Made by a program: the position numbers and the translations under genes. From assembly GCF_014645835.1 (NCBI RefSeq), contig NZ_BMMM01000001.1, positions 372,001-436,000 on the forward strand: a stretch of DNA of 64,000 nucleotides, given 5' to 3'. Source of the DNA: Streptomyces albiflavescens (GTDB lineage Bacteria; Actinomycetota; Actinomycetes; Streptomycetales; Streptomycetaceae). Below are positions 39,711-49,164 of this stretch, one piece after another (the first letter of the stretch is position 1; the number at the start of each line of letters is the position of its first letter). A model generated the notes under the pieces. That model searched no databases, was not told where the DNA came from, and saw nothing but the letters and a program-made list of their open reading frames with translations.

Positions 39711-42141
39711 TGCTCTCGAGCACACCGCCGTCGTCGTCCCGCGCACGCGGGGCGGGGACGTCCGGCCTCAGTCGTCTCAGCAGCCGTTCCCGTTCGTCCG
39801 CGAAGGCCGGGTCCGCCTGGTAGTCGGAGTGGCCGAGGATCGGCGCGGGCAACGGCTGCCGCTCGGTGCGGCCGTAGGCGAGCGGATCCTTGAGGGGCTC
39901 ACGGTCGACCTGGGGGCCGCAATCGCCGGGCAGCCGCACGGGGCCGCCGATGGGGTCGGTCAGGCGGTACAGATTGCGCCAGCAGGCGACCTCCCGGTGC
40001 AGCGAGGTGAGGGCGGCCGGGCCGAAGTGGGCGGGGAACCAGCGCCCGTACAGGCGCTCCAGGGGTGAGCCGTAGGTCAGCAGCGCGACCCGTTTGCGTA
40101 CCGACGGCTTCAACTGCCAGGCCGCGGCGGCCGCGAGGACGCTGCCCTGGGAGTGCCCGGAGAGCACGAGCCGTCCGCCGGTGGCGCGGATCCAGGTGGC
40201 CATGCGCCAGGTCAGGTCGGGCACGGCGCGCTCGGCGTAGCAGGGTGGCGCGAAGGGGTGGGCGGCGCGCGGCCAGAACGTGCCGACGTCCCACAGGATG
40301 CCGATGGTGCGACGGGCGGCGGGGTCCTTGTAGGCGCGACGCCCCCAGGTGACGAACAGTATGAAGCCGAAGCCGATCAGCCAGGAGCCGAGCGCCTGCG
40401 CTGTCTCGGCGGCGCCCTGAACAAAGGCGTATGCCCCCTGCGCGGCCTCGCCAGGGGTGTCCTCGGTCGCCAGGGCGCCCGCCAGGGCTCCGGCGCCCAG
40501 GAGCAGCGTGACGGACGAGATGACGCCGACCATGCGGGGCGCCCGATCGGTGAGGGCGGCCATCGCGCGGGTGCCGGCGATGCGGCGCGTGCGGGCGGTG
40601 TCCTTGGGCTCTCCCTTGTAGTCGAGTTCCACGGTCTCCATCTCCCGGCCGCGCAGCTGCCAGGAGCGCCGGGCCAGCCAGCCGACGAGGGCCGCCAGCA
40701 CGACGAGTAGCGGGGGGATCACGGAGGCCTGCCAGGTCAGCAGGACGGGCGGGCCCGGGAGCGACTCCCGGGTGCCGTCCAGCCAGTCGGCGACGCGCTG
40801 GGACACTCCGCCGGACATCACGCCGCCCAGCGCACAGGCGAGCATCGCGACGGCGGGACCGGCGAGGCCACGCATCGCGGTGCGCGTGTCAGGACGGGCG
40901 CGGTACAGGATGCGGGCCACCACGCCGAGCACGATGACAAGCAGACCCTGTACGAGGGCGATGCCTCCGAACGTCATGTCGCCGGGCAGCCGCCCCGTCG
41001 AGTGCCAGTCCGGGCGCGACCACCCGGCGTACACCAGGGTCAGGGCGAGCAGAGCGATCGAGCCCACGGGCAGCCAGCGTACGAGGGTCTGGTCCAGTTC
41101 CTGATCCAGCCGGTTCTCGCTGCGGCCACGGCGGCACACCACCCACAGCACAACGGCTGCGCCCACGACAAGGGTTGCGTCCAGGAGCCGTCCCAGCACG
41201 CCGAGTACGGCAGGGCCGCCGGAGAGGCGGTCGTAGCGGGCCGCGGAGGTACCGACCGCCGCTGCGACCGTCAGGAAGCCCGCGGCAGTGTGCGCCGCAC
41301 GCAGCCGGGCCACCAGACGGCGCCCGTACCAGAACCCGGGCCTGCCGAGCCCGGTGCGGCCGGTCTCCTCGTCGGGCTCGGCCTTGCGGGACATCGGCTG
41401 CTGCGACTCGTACGCGCTCCAGGTGCGGTGGGACAGGTACCACAGGAGACCGGTCAGGGCGGCGGGCACCAGGCAGGCCAGGGCGAGGCGCCGACCCGGC
41501 TGGCTCCACCAGCCGCCGCCGGACACGTCCGGTGAGAGGAACCCCAGCCAGGAGTGCTCCTTTACGCACGCGCGCGTGCCCGCGCACTGCCAGGCGGTCA
41601 GGTCGAGGGCGACCTCGCAGGCGGCGGCCACCAGCAGCACGGTGAGGGTCAGTCCGGTGAGGCGGACCAGCAGGCCGTACAGGCGGACCACCCGTTTCCG
41701 GCCGCGGGTGGTGGGGCGCATCCAGTGCGCGAGGTTGACCACCATGAAGGGCAGAAGTAACAGCCACAGAGCACGGGCGCCGTTGCCGGAGGTGAGATTG
41801 CACCACACATAGGCCTCACGCACCGGTTCGCCCCGGTAGTCCTCGGGACGCTGCTCCGCGTCGGCGTCGTCGGCGCGTCGGAAGACGGCCGCCGTCGCGT
41901 CGCCGGTGATCCGAACCGTCCGTGGATCGTTGAGCATCTCCTCCGGTGTGGTCCCGCCGACCCCGTGGACCAGGAGTTCAAGAGCGGTCCCGGCCCCTTC
42001 GGACCGCTGTGCGGGGCTGTCGAGCTCCCCCGTCGAGGCATGTTCCCGTGCACGTTCCACTGTCTTTGCACTTCCCCCGTGCCGCGTGTGGCGTGTGTCA
42101 TGTGCAGGCACAAGGATCTCCACTCCGAGCGGTGTGCACAC
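39706..42141 (-). CDS. large integral membrane protein with C-terminal serine-hydrolase motif; contains a TTA codon
   Basis: 811 residues. A short N-terminal segment includes ELLVHGVGGTTPEEMLND, itself an alpha/beta-hydrolase-like first strand with oxyanion turn. About eight to ten membrane segments follow (from about residue 125 to 610). The C-terminal part has the nucleophile elbow LVLSGHSQGSVLAAAAAW. This suggests a hydrolase split by an inserted membrane region. A Leu codon in the first membrane segment is TTA (41758-41760), so translation would need bldA in Streptomyces. The start is uncertain: GTG 42141 or further inside. Divergent from a DeoR gene. Confidence 0.8.
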   Translation of the reverse strand: MCTPLGVEILVPAHDTRHTRHGGSAKTVERAREHASTGELDSPAQRSEGAGTALELLVHGVGGTTPEEMLNDPRTVRITGDATAAVFRRADDADAEQRPEDYRGEPVREAYVWCNLTSGNGARALWLLLLPFMVVNLAHWMRPTTRGRKRVVRLYGLLVRLTGLTLTVLLVAAACEVALDLTAWQCAGTRACVKEHSWLGFLSPDVSGGGWWSQPGRRLALACLVPAALTGLLWYLSHRTWSAYESQQPMSRKAEPDEETGRTGLGRPGFWYGRRLVARLRAAHTAAGFLTVAAAVGTSAARYDRLSGGPAVLGVLGRLLDATLVVGAAVVLWVVCRRGRSENRLDQELDQTLVRWLPVGSIALLALTLVYAGWSRPDWHSTGRLPGDMTFGGIALVQGLLVIVLGVVARILYRARPDTRTAMRGLAGPAVAMLACALGGVMSGGVSQRVADWLDGTRESLPGPPVLLTWQASVIPPLLVVLAALVGWLARRSWQLRGREMETVELDYKGEPKDTARTRRIAGTRAMAALTDRAPRMVGVISSVTLLLGAGALAGALATEDTPGEAAQGAYAFVQGAAETAQALGSWLIGFGFILFVTWGRRAYKDPAARRTIGILWDVGTFWPRAAHPFAPPCYAERAVPDLTWRMATWIRATGGRLVLSGHSQGSVLAAAAAWQLKPSVRKRVALLTYGSPLERLYGRWFPAHFGPAALTSLHREVACWRNLYRLTDPIGGPVRLPGDCGPQVDREPLKDPLAYGRTERQPLPAPILGHSDYQADPAFADERERLLRRLRPDVPAPRARDDDGGVLESS

Positions 42142-42341
42142 CCGTAGTCACGGAATCTCCCCGATACGTGTGACAGTGGCGGCACGGGAGGGTCCCGGTG
42201 TCCGTGCGGTGCAGTGGCGCGACTGTCGGTGACCCGTGCGAGGATGGGGCGTCCTCAGGACCTCGGACAAGGAGAATGTCCACGTGGGAGTGGGTTCGGA
42301 CGGAGTGTCGGGCAGCCAGTGGCGAAGGGACCGGAGCGGAC

Positions 42342-43172
42342 GTGAGTGAGAATCAGAACCTCCTCGCGGAGCAGCGCCGCGCCCTGATCCTGGACGAGGT
42401 GCGCCGCCGCGGTGGCGTCCGCGTGAACGAACTGACCCGCAAGCTCGGCGTCTCCGATATGACGGTCCGACGCGACCTCGACGCCCTCGCCCGTCAGGGC
42501 GTCTTGGAGAAGGTGCACGGCGGCGCGGTGCCGGTGGTCGAGGCGAGTACGCACGAGCCGGGCTTCGAGGCCAAGTCGGGTCTGGAGCTGACCGCCAAGG
42601 AGGACATCGCGCGCGCCGCCGCCGCGTTGGTCGCCCCGGGTTCGGCGATCGCGCTCTCGGGCGGTACGACGACGTACGCGCTGGCCCATCAGCTCCTGGA
42701 CGTCCCGGACCTCACCGTCGTCACCAACTCGGTGCGCGTGGCGGATGTGTTCCACTCCGCGCAGCGCACCTCGGGCCAGCGGCAGGGCGCCGCCACGGTC
42801 GTCCTGACCGGTGGGGTGCGTACGCCGTCCGACTCCCTCGTCGGGCCCGTCGCCGATCAGGCCATCGCGGCGCTCCACTTCGACGTGCTCTTCCTCGGCG
42901 TGCACGGGATATCGGTCGAGGCGGGCCTGTCGACACCGAACCTGGCGGAGGCCGAGACCAACCGGCGGCTCGTGCAGTCGGCGCGCCGTGTCGTCGTGGT
43001 CGCCGACCACACCAAGTGGGGCACGGTGGGCCTGAGTTCGTTCGCCGCGCTGGAACAGGTCGACACGCTGGTCACCGACGCCGGACTGCCGGCCGAGGCA
43101 CGCGTGGAGATCTCGGAACACCTGAGGCGCCTGGTGGTGGCCGGTGAGCCCGGAGACGGTACAGACATCTGA
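42342..43172 (+). CDS. DeoR/GlpR-family transcriptional regulator
   Basis: 276 residues. The N-terminal DeoR HTH (RRGGVRVNELTRKLGVSDMT, then VRRDLDALARQGVLEKVHGG) leads into the sugar-phosphate-binding DeoRC domain (IALSGGTTTYALAHQL, VVVVADHTKWGTVGLSSFA). GTG 42342 with GGAGCGGAC is chosen; the upstream open frame is not family-like. The gene is divergent from the membrane hydrolase gene over 200 bp. The regulated sugar pathway is not nearby; a second DeoR gene sits at 59.9 kb. Confidence 0.9.
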   Translation: MSENQNLLAEQRRALILDEVRRRGGVRVNELTRKLGVSDMTVRRDLDALARQGVLEKVHGGAVPVVEASTHEPGFEAKSGLELTAKEDIARAAAALVAPGSAIALSGGTTTYALAHQLLDVPDLTVVTNSVRVADVFHSAQRTSGQRQGAATVVLTGGVRTPSDSLVGPVADQAIAALHFDVLFLGVHGISVEAGLSTPNLAEAETNRRLVQSARRVVVVADHTKWGTVGLSSFAALEQVDTLVTDAGLPAEARVEISEHLRRLVVAGEPGDGTDI

Positions 43173-43301
43173 CGGTCCGCCAGCTATGGTGACGCTGCTC
43201 CGCGCCGCCGGTGACACCGTTCGCGCCGCCCTTGGTGCGGGCAGACCCTGGTCATCGCCCACTGCCGCCCGGGGCTCCGTTCCCGCAAGGGGGATTCGTT
43301 C

Positions 43302-43781
43302 ATGGCACGCCGTCTGCGTCCGGTGGAAGCCGACTTCGTCGAGAACGCTCCACTACGTCTGGTCTTCGCACGGGTGGTGACCGCCCCTCCCGAGGCGGTC
43401 TTCCACTCGCTCGCCGAGGACGTGTCCGGCTGGAGCGAGTGGTTCTCGGCCGTGACGCTCGCCCGGCCGACCCAGGACGGCGCCGGGCGCGAGGTCCGGC
43501 TCAGGGGCGGCACGCGTTTCGAGGAGACGGTCCTGGTGGCCAGGGCCTCCGAGGTGTACGCGTACCGGGTGGACGTCACGAACGCGCCCGGAGCCCGGGC
43601 CCTGGTCGAGGAGTGGCGGCTCGCACCGGAGGGGACGGGCACACGGGTGCAGTGGACCTTCGCCGCCGACGGGAGCCCCCTCTTCCGGGCGGCCCTCACC
43701 ATCGGTCGGGCCGGTCTGGGCCGCGCCTTCCGCGACGCGGTGACGGCGCTGGACCGACGACTGGCGTCGACGCCGGCCTGA
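43302..43781 (+). CDS. SRPBCC-family (START-like) protein
   Basis: 159 residues, full length for the fold. APLRLVFARVVTAPPEAVFH begins the first strand and helix, and VEEWRLAPEGTGTRVQWTFA is the typical hairpin; the long C-terminal helix FRDAVTALDRRL ends it. Members bind hydrophobic ligands; some are cyclases. AAGGGGG before ATG 43302. 129 bp after the DeoR gene on the same strand, so perhaps co-transcribed. Confidence 0.85.
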   Translation: MARRLRPVEADFVENAPLRLVFARVVTAPPEAVFHSLAEDVSGWSEWFSAVTLARPTQDGAGREVRLRGGTRFEETVLVARASEVYAYRVDVTNAPGARALVEEWRLAPEGTGTRVQWTFAADGSPLFRAALTIGRAGLGRAFRDAVTALDRRLASTPA

Positions 43782-43804
43782 AGCCGGGCCCGGGGGGGCT
43801 TTTG
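43781..43804. terminator. probable short terminator with T-tract
   Basis: AAGCC (43781-43785) can pair with GGCTT (43797-43801) around a G/C loop, followed by TTTG. It sits just after the SRPBCC stop, before the convergent PLP enzyme gene. Confidence 0.45.
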
Positions 43805-43865
43805 TCCGGTGCGGCGAGAGTGCGTGCCGGGCATCGCGACGCCGCGGAGATCCATCAGAAACCCC

Positions 43866-44990
43866 CTAGTCCGGCCACACCCCGGTCTCCAGCAGCGAGG
43901 TGATCGCCGCCGTGTACGGCGTGATGTCCAGGCCCTGCTCGGCCAGCCACGTGTCCGAGTAGTACTTGTCGAGATAGCGGTCCCCGGGGTCGCAGAGCAG
44001 CGTCACCACGCTTCCCGTACGCCCCTGGGCCACCATCTCGGCGACGATCTTCAGCGCGCTCCACAAGCCGGTGCCGGTGGAGCCGCCCGCCTTGCGGCCG
44101 ATGGCCTGTTCCAGGGCGCGAACGGCGGCGACGCTCGCCGCGTCCGGCACCTTCATCATCCGGTCGATGGCGCCGGGTACGAAACTCGGCTCCATGCGCG
44201 GCCGGCCGATGCCCTCGATGCGCGAGCCGCAGTCGCAGGTGACGTCCGGATCGCCGGTGGTCCAGCCCTCGAAGAAACAGGAATTGTCCGGGTCGGCGAC
44301 GCAGATGCGGGTGTCGTACTGCATGTAGTGGACGTAGCGCGCGAGGGTCGCGGAGGTGCCGCCGGTGCCGGCTGTGGCGACGATCCACGCGGGTTCCGGG
44401 AAACGCTCCAACTCCAGCTGGCGGAAGATGGATTCGGCGATGTTGTTGTTTCCGCGCCAGTCCGTGGCCCGTTCCGCGTAGGTGAACTGGTCCATGTAGT
44501 GGCCGCCCGTGTCGACCGCGAGGGCGGCGGACTCCTCGTACATCTTGCGCGAGTCGTCCACGAAGTGGCACTGCCCGCCGTGGAATTCGATCAGGCGGCA
44601 CTTCTCGGCGCTCGTCGTGCGCGGCATGACCGCGATGAAGGGCACGCCGATCAGCCCCGCGAAGTACGCCTCGGAGACGGCCGTCGAGCCGCTGGACGCC
44701 TCGATGACGGGGCGGCCCGGCCGGATCCAGCCATTGCACAGCCCGTACAGGAAGAGGGAGCGGGCCAGGCGGTGCTTGAGGCTGCCGGTGGGGTGGGTCG
44801 ACTCGTCCTTCAGGTACAGGTCGATGCCCCACTTCTCGGGCAGCGGGAAGCGCAGCAGATGCGTGTCGGCTGAGCGGTTGGCGTCGGCCTGGACCTTGCG
44901 GACGGCTTCTTTGAGCCAGGCCCGGTACTCCGCGTCGCTGTGGTCGACGTCGAGGGTTTCGCCGGTCCGGTTCTGTTGGGGAGTGCTCAC
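43866..44990 (-). CDS. PLP-dependent cysteine synthase family protein, Cds1-like
   Basis: 374 residues, fold-type II PLP enzyme. Lys72 in GSLKHRLA should bind [16 protein letters not shown] is the substrate-carboxylate loop and [11 protein letters not shown] the phosphate loop. The sequence and length agree with the actinobacterial group that includes mycobacterial Cds1, an L-cysteine desulfhydrase releasing H2S, rather than with CysK/CysM. A desulfhydrase role is therefore likely, not shown. Its upstream region has a perfect palindrome and paired direct repeats, so it is tightly regulated. Confidence 0.85.
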   Translation of the reverse strand: MSTPQQNRTGETLDVDHSDAEYRAWLKEAVRKVQADANRSADTHLLRFPLPEKWGIDLYLKDESTHPTGSLKHRLARSLFLYGLCNGWIRPGRPVIEASSGSTAVSEAYFAGLIGVPFIAVMPRTTSAEKCRLIEFHGGQCHFVDDSRKMYEESAALAVDTGGHYMDQFTYAERATDWRGNNNIAESIFRQLELERFPEPAWIVATAGTGGTSATLARYVHYMQYDTRICVADPDNSCFFEGWTTGDPDVTCDCGSRIEGIGRPRMEPSFVPGAIDRMMKVPDAASVAAVRALEQAIGRKAGGSTGTGLWSALKIVAEMVAQGRTGSVVTLLCDPGDRYLDKYYSDTWLAEQGLDITPYTAAITSLLETGVWPD

Positions 44991-45046
44991 GGCAGGGCTC
45001 CTTACGCATCACGCGGACGCCGGTTCACATGGTCGGATGCCTCGAT

Positions 45047-45105
45047 CATAAACACCTTCCACACGCTTCTCACCTGCATAAACACACCTTTGAGCGGCTC
45101 AAAGG
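45047..45105. promoter_or_regulatory. direct repeats and perfect palindrome upstream of the Cds1-like gene
   Basis: CATAAACAC occurs at 45047-45055 and 45077-45085, exactly 30 bp apart (about three helical turns). It is followed by CCTTTGAGCGGCTCAAAGG at 45087-45105, a 19-bp palindrome with 9-bp arms. The block lies 57-115 bp upstream of the start at 44990. The rest of 44991-45355 shows no gene. Confidence 0.5.
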
Positions 45106-45355
45106 CAACCCTGGGGAACGGCTCGGCGAGGCGCCGGGGGCGCATCCGGGAGTGTGCTCCCACCGGGACCGCCACCTCGTCATGCGCACTGGTGCTCCTC
45201 GCCGCCTGCGTGCAGACTGCACGGCACGGGACATGTCCCGTGTCGACCAGACCGCGATCACGTGGGACGGCGGTCGGAACGGATGCACACTGGATCACGG
45301 ACCACCGCGGGATCACGACGGGGCACAGCCGAAGCGCACAAGGGGGCGGGGCATC

Positions 45356-45679
45356 ATGGCGGAGCCGGAGTTCACGGCCACGGGCGTGCGGATCGGAAAG
45401 AGGCTGCGCTCGCTCACCCGGGCCGGACAGGTCCGGATCAGCGACGGCAGGCTGCAATTGCTCACCAGTTACGGCAGCGAGATCGACAGCGCGCCGGTGC
45501 AGGCGGTGCGCGCGTCGAAGCCCTGGTTCGCCCACGAGGACCGGGCGTTGGCGGATGTCAACGGCACGCGTTACTCCCTCACCCTCGGCGAACACGACCC
45601 CGCGCCCGGCAAACCGGGGCCGCCCTCGGCGCGCCGGTTCATCGAGGCGGTGCGCAAGGCCGCGGGACGCGGCGCCTGA
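45356..45679 (+). CDS. conserved hypothetical protein, small
   Basis: 107 residues, mostly beta in pattern (VRIGKRLRSLTRAGQVRISD, GRLQLLTSYGSEIDSAPVQA, DVNGTRYSLTLGEHD), suggesting a PH-like or split-barrel fold. ATG 45356 follows AAGGGGGCGGGG, which excludes the longer open frame. The C-terminal EAVRKAAG recurs in another frame just after the stop. I do not recognise the family. Confidence 0.7.
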   Translation: MAEPEFTATGVRIGKRLRSLTRAGQVRISDGRLQLLTSYGSEIDSAPVQAVRASKPWFAHEDRALADVNGTRYSLTLGEHDPAPGKPGPPSARRFIEAVRKAAGRGA

Positions 45680-45750
45680 AGCCGTACGCAAGGCAGCGGG
45701 CGTACCGCCTGACGCCATTCGCCAGGCAGTCGGTCTCACCAGCTGAAGCC
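45645..45750 (+). repeat. out-of-frame duplicate of a gene 3' end; rest of 45680-46024 empty
   Basis: The last codons of the small gene at 45356 read EAVRKAAG (from 45647). About 29 bp later the sequence, in a different frame and with synonymous changes, again reads EAVRKAAG, continues VPPDAIRQAVGLTS and stops at about 45746. This suggests an old tandem duplication followed by a frameshift. Beyond it, up to 46024, there is only promoter-like sequence for the next gene. Confidence 0.5.
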
Positions 45751-46024
45751 CGGACGCCGGGCAGCGGGGCGGAGCGGCCGAAGCCATACGCCACACGGCG
45801 AGGCGGTACGCGAACGGCGACAGCACGACCGCAGGGGCTGAAAATGCCGCGAGTTGCAGGACCGCACCCCCTGCGTCACGCTGGTCTCACGTCACTCTGG
45901 GTTTACCGGCGATAACGCTGCGAACCAGCCCGCCGGCCACGACAGCAGGCGGCCGTTCCACTCAGCCACTCTGCTGGATCCGATCTCCGTCTTCTTCCGG
46001 ACCTCAATTCGGGGAGTCGCAGCC

Positions 46025-46540
46025 GTGATCAGCCAACCAAGCAGACATTGCACGGTGGAGCTCCAAGCCCTGCCGTCGCGGATCGGCCAGGTCCGCAGAA
46101 TCGTCTCTGCGCAGTTGCGCTACTGGCATCTGGACCCCTTGATAGACCGGGCCGCGCTCGGCGTGACCGAGCTGCTGACCAACGTCCACCAGCACGCCCA
46201 GCCCGACAAGACGTGCACCGTGGAGATCGAGCTGCTGCTCGACCGGCTCACGGTGTCGGTGCACGACCACGACCCCCGCCTTCCCGAGATGCGGGACGTG
46301 GACCCCGCCTCCACCGGCGGACGCGGCCTCGCGATGGTCGCGGCGGTGAGCGAGAGCTGGGGCGTGCGCCCCGACGGCGAGTCGGGCAAGGTCGTGTGGT
46401 TCACGCTTCCGGCGCCGACGCCCGCGATGCCGGCGCCCGTCCTCCAGCCGTACGGCACGGCCCGCGAGACCACGCGCAGGCACACCGTCGACGGCCGCAG
46501 GCCGGAACACGCTCCCGCCCGGTCCGCCGTTGCCGGCTGA
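46025..46540 (+). CDS. anti-sigma-type ATP-binding protein (HATPase_c, RsbW-like)
   Basis: 171 residues. The GHKL motifs are visible: N box LGVTELLTNVHQHA, G1 box VHDHDPRLP and G2 box STGGRGLAMVAAVSESWGV. A 40-residue Pro/Arg-rich tail follows. GTG 46025 has GGGGAG 9 nt upstream. Such single-domain kinases phosphorylate anti-anti-sigma factors or bind sigma factors; no sigma or antagonist gene lies next to it. Confidence 0.88.
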   Translation: MISQPSRHCTVELQALPSRIGQVRRIVSAQLRYWHLDPLIDRAALGVTELLTNVHQHAQPDKTCTVEIELLLDRLTVSVHDHDPRLPEMRDVDPASTGGRGLAMVAAVSESWGVRPDGESGKVVWFTLPAPTPAMPAPVLQPYGTARETTRRHTVDGRRPEHAPARSAVAG

Positions 46541-46560
46541 CCGGGCGGTGACCCCCACCT

Positions 46561-46590
46561 CGTACGCCGCTCAAGGGCGCAGGGCGTACG
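46561..46590. terminator. bidirectional hairpin terminator
   Basis: CGTACGCC (46561-46568) pairs with GGCGTACG (46583-46590) around a 14-nt loop, between the convergent HATPase and ABC permease genes. Confidence 0.6.
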
Positions 46591-46602
46591 TCTCTCGGTG
46601 GC

Positions 46603-49164
46603 TCACTCGGTGGCGATGGCGCGCAGCACATCCAGGCGTGCCGCCCGCCGTGCCGGGCGCAGTCCCGCGAGGGCCCCGGCCGCGAGGCCCACCAGCGCCA
46701 CCACGACCAGCTGCGCGGGCGGCACCGCGAAGGCGAAGGCGCTGTCCGACGCACCGTCGGAGGCCTTGACGAGCACCCAGCCGAGGAAGGCGCCCAGGGC
46801 GAGCCCGCCCGCCGTGCCGAACGCGGCCACGAGGACCGACTCCCAGCGGACCATGGCGCGCAGCTGCGCCCGGGTCTGTCCGACGGCGCGCAGCAGACCG
46901 AGTTCACGGGTGCGCTCGTGGATCGCGAGCGTGAGCGTGTTGGCGATGCCGAGCAGGGCGATGAGCACCGCGAGGGCGAGCAGCGCATAAACCAGCGTCA
47001 GCATCATGTCGATGCCGCCGGCCGACGACTGCGCGTATGCGTCGCGGGTCTGCACCTCCGGGTTGCCGTACTGTTCCGCGACCTTCCGCACCGCGGCCTT
47101 GCCGTCCGCGGTGCTGACACCGTGCTTGAAGGAGACGGCGACGAGCGTGTCGGAGTCCTGGATGCGGTGAGGGGCCCAGGCGGCTCGGGTGATGACGTAG
47201 TCGCCCGCGAGTTCCGACTGACCGTAGACCGCGCGGACGGTGAAGCTCTCCTTCTTGCCGTCGGTGAAGGCGAGTCGGGCCGTGTCGCCGACCCTGAGGT
47301 GCTGCTTGTCGGCTTCCTTCCTGGTGATGGCGATGCCGTTGGTGCCGAGGTCGTCCAACGAGCCCTGCACGTCGCCGAGGTCGAAGACCTTGCCGAGGGT
47401 CACCGGGTCGGTGACCGTCAGCGCGCGTCCCTCGCCGTCGACTTCGGCGACGCCGCGGCCCAGGCCGACGGCGTTCTCGACGGACGGCTGCCGCGCGATC
47501 GCGGGGGCCAGCTTCGGGCTGAGCCCGCTGCCGCCGGCGCCGAACGACGGGGTGCTGACGGCGACGTCGCCCGCGAAGGACCGGGAGACCGTCTGGTCCA
47601 TGGTGGCCTTGAGCGAGGCGCCGAAGACCGTGAACAGCGAGACGACCGCCACGCCGATCATCAGGGCGCTCGCGGTGGCGGCGGTCCGCTTCGGGCTGCG
47701 CAGCGCGTTGCGCCGGGCGAGTCCGCCCGTGACACCGCGCAGCCTGTCGAGAGGGCCGCCGAGGATGCGGACGGCTGTCGAGGACGCGACGGGCCCGAGG
47801 ACCACGAAGGCGACGAGGGCGAGTACGGCGCCGAGCCCGGCGAGCCACAGGGACGGATTCGCCAGTACGCCGGTCAGGGTGGTGCCGACCGCCAGTGCGG
47901 CCAGGCCGCCGCCGACGATCGCACGCCCGCGCGAGGCCCCGGACTGGTCGACGGCCGTCTCGCGGAGCGCGGCCAGCGGTGCGGTACGTCCGGCGCGCAC
48001 GGCGGGCAGCAGCGCGGAACCGAGGCAGACCACGACGCCGACCGCGAGCGGCAACAGCATGGACAGGCCGCTGATCACCAAGTCGCCCTCGGGGAACGGG
48101 AATCCGATGGCCGGGAAGAGCGCCTGCAGTCCTGCCGCGATGCCGATGCCGCCCGCGAGACCCGCGGCCGAGGCGGTCACGGCGACGGCGCTCGCTTCGA
48201 CGAGGGTCGAGACGGTGACCTGGCGGCGGGAGGCGCCGAGTGCACGCAACAGGGCGTTCTCGCGGGTGCGTTGGGCGACGACGATCGCGAAGGTGTTGTG
48301 GATGGAGAAGGTCGCGACGAGCAGTGCGATGCCGGAGAACACGAGCAGGAAGGTCGTGAAGATGGTCAGGAACTGGCTGGAGATCATGTCGGTGTTCTCC
48401 TGGGCCGACTCCTGGCCGGTGACGGCCTCGACTCCCTTGGGCAGGACGGCAGTCAGATCGGAGACGAGCTGCTGCTGACCGACACCCGGGCCGGCCCGCA
48501 CCCGGATGCTCGCGGCCTCGCCGGGCTTCGCGGTGAGGTACTTCTCGGCGTCGGCCTGCGTCATGCCGGTGAAGGTCACCTGCGCCATGCCGTCCTCGCC
48601 GCCGAAGGTCGCGAGGCCCACGATCGTCACCTTGACGGGGTCGGGCGTGCGCAGGATCGTCGTGTCGCCGATCTGCAGATCGCCCTTCTTGGCGGCGCCC
48701 TTGTTCACGACGACCTCGCCGGACTTCGACGGGGCGCGCCCTTCGGCGAGTCGGTACGCGTTGAGCTGGGGATCCTCGATCCAGTTGCCCGCGAGGGTGG
48801 GCGGGCCCTGGCCGCCGATGGGCTTGCCGCCCGAGCCGACGAGCTGGCCCGCGCCCTGGATGTCGGGCGCGGCGGCCGCGACGCCGGGGGTCCGCTCGAT
48901 CGTCTTCACCAGGTCGGTGGAGACGGGCCGGCGCACCCCCTGGCTCTCGCCGGGCGTGGTGATGGTGTCGGCGCTGCGGACGACGGCGTCGGTGCCCTTC
49001 GTCGCATTGCCGAACATCGTGTCGAAGCCGGCTCGCAGCGTGTCGCCCATGACCAGTGTTCCGGCGAGGAAAGCGACGCCGAGGAGCACTGCCAGGAACG
49101 TACCGGCGAAGCGTCGTTTGTGGGCGCGCAGGGAGGAGACACTGATGCGAACCGAGGCGTTCAT
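46603..49164 (-). CDS. FtsX/MacB-type ABC transporter permease
   Basis: 853 residues. Two FtsX repeats are visible, with N-terminal membrane anchor (RRFAGTFLAVLLGVAFLAGT), large extracellular domains, and membrane clusters at about 255-480 and 725-853. FAIVVAQRTRENALLRALGA and LAIHERTRELGLLRAVGQTR are the paired coupling helices for the ATPase. ATG 49164 overlaps the ATPase stop (ATGA). Such pairs move lipids, peptides or drugs outward or transmit envelope signals. The upstream TetR suggests induction by the exported compound. Confidence 0.93.
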   Translation of the reverse strand: MNASVRISVSSLRAHKRRFAGTFLAVLLGVAFLAGTLVMGDTLRAGFDTMFGNATKGTDAVVRSADTITTPGESQGVRRPVSTDLVKTIERTPGVAAAAPDIQGAGQLVGSGGKPIGGQGPPTLAGNWIEDPQLNAYRLAEGRAPSKSGEVVVNKGAAKKGDLQIGDTTILRTPDPVKVTIVGLATFGGEDGMAQVTFTGMTQADAEKYLTAKPGEAASIRVRAGPGVGQQQLVSDLTAVLPKGVEAVTGQESAQENTDMISSQFLTIFTTFLLVFSGIALLVATFSIHNTFAIVVAQRTRENALLRALGASRRQVTVSTLVEASAVAVTASAAGLAGGIGIAAGLQALFPAIGFPFPEGDLVISGLSMLLPLAVGVVVCLGSALLPAVRAGRTAPLAALRETAVDQSGASRGRAIVGGGLAALAVGTTLTGVLANPSLWLAGLGAVLALVAFVVLGPVASSTAVRILGGPLDRLRGVTGGLARRNALRSPKRTAATASALMIGVAVVSLFTVFGASLKATMDQTVSRSFAGDVAVSTPSFGAGGSGLSPKLAPAIARQPSVENAVGLGRGVAEVDGEGRALTVTDPVTLGKVFDLGDVQGSLDDLGTNGIAITRKEADKQHLRVGDTARLAFTDGKKESFTVRAVYGQSELAGDYVITRAAWAPHRIQDSDTLVAVSFKHGVSTADGKAAVRKVAEQYGNPEVQTRDAYAQSSAGGIDMMLTLVYALLALAVLIALLGIANTLTLAIHERTRELGLLRAVGQTRAQLRAMVRWESVLVAAFGTAGGLALGAFLGWVLVKASDGASDSAFAFAVPPAQLVVVALVGLAAGALAGLRPARRAARLDVLRAIATE

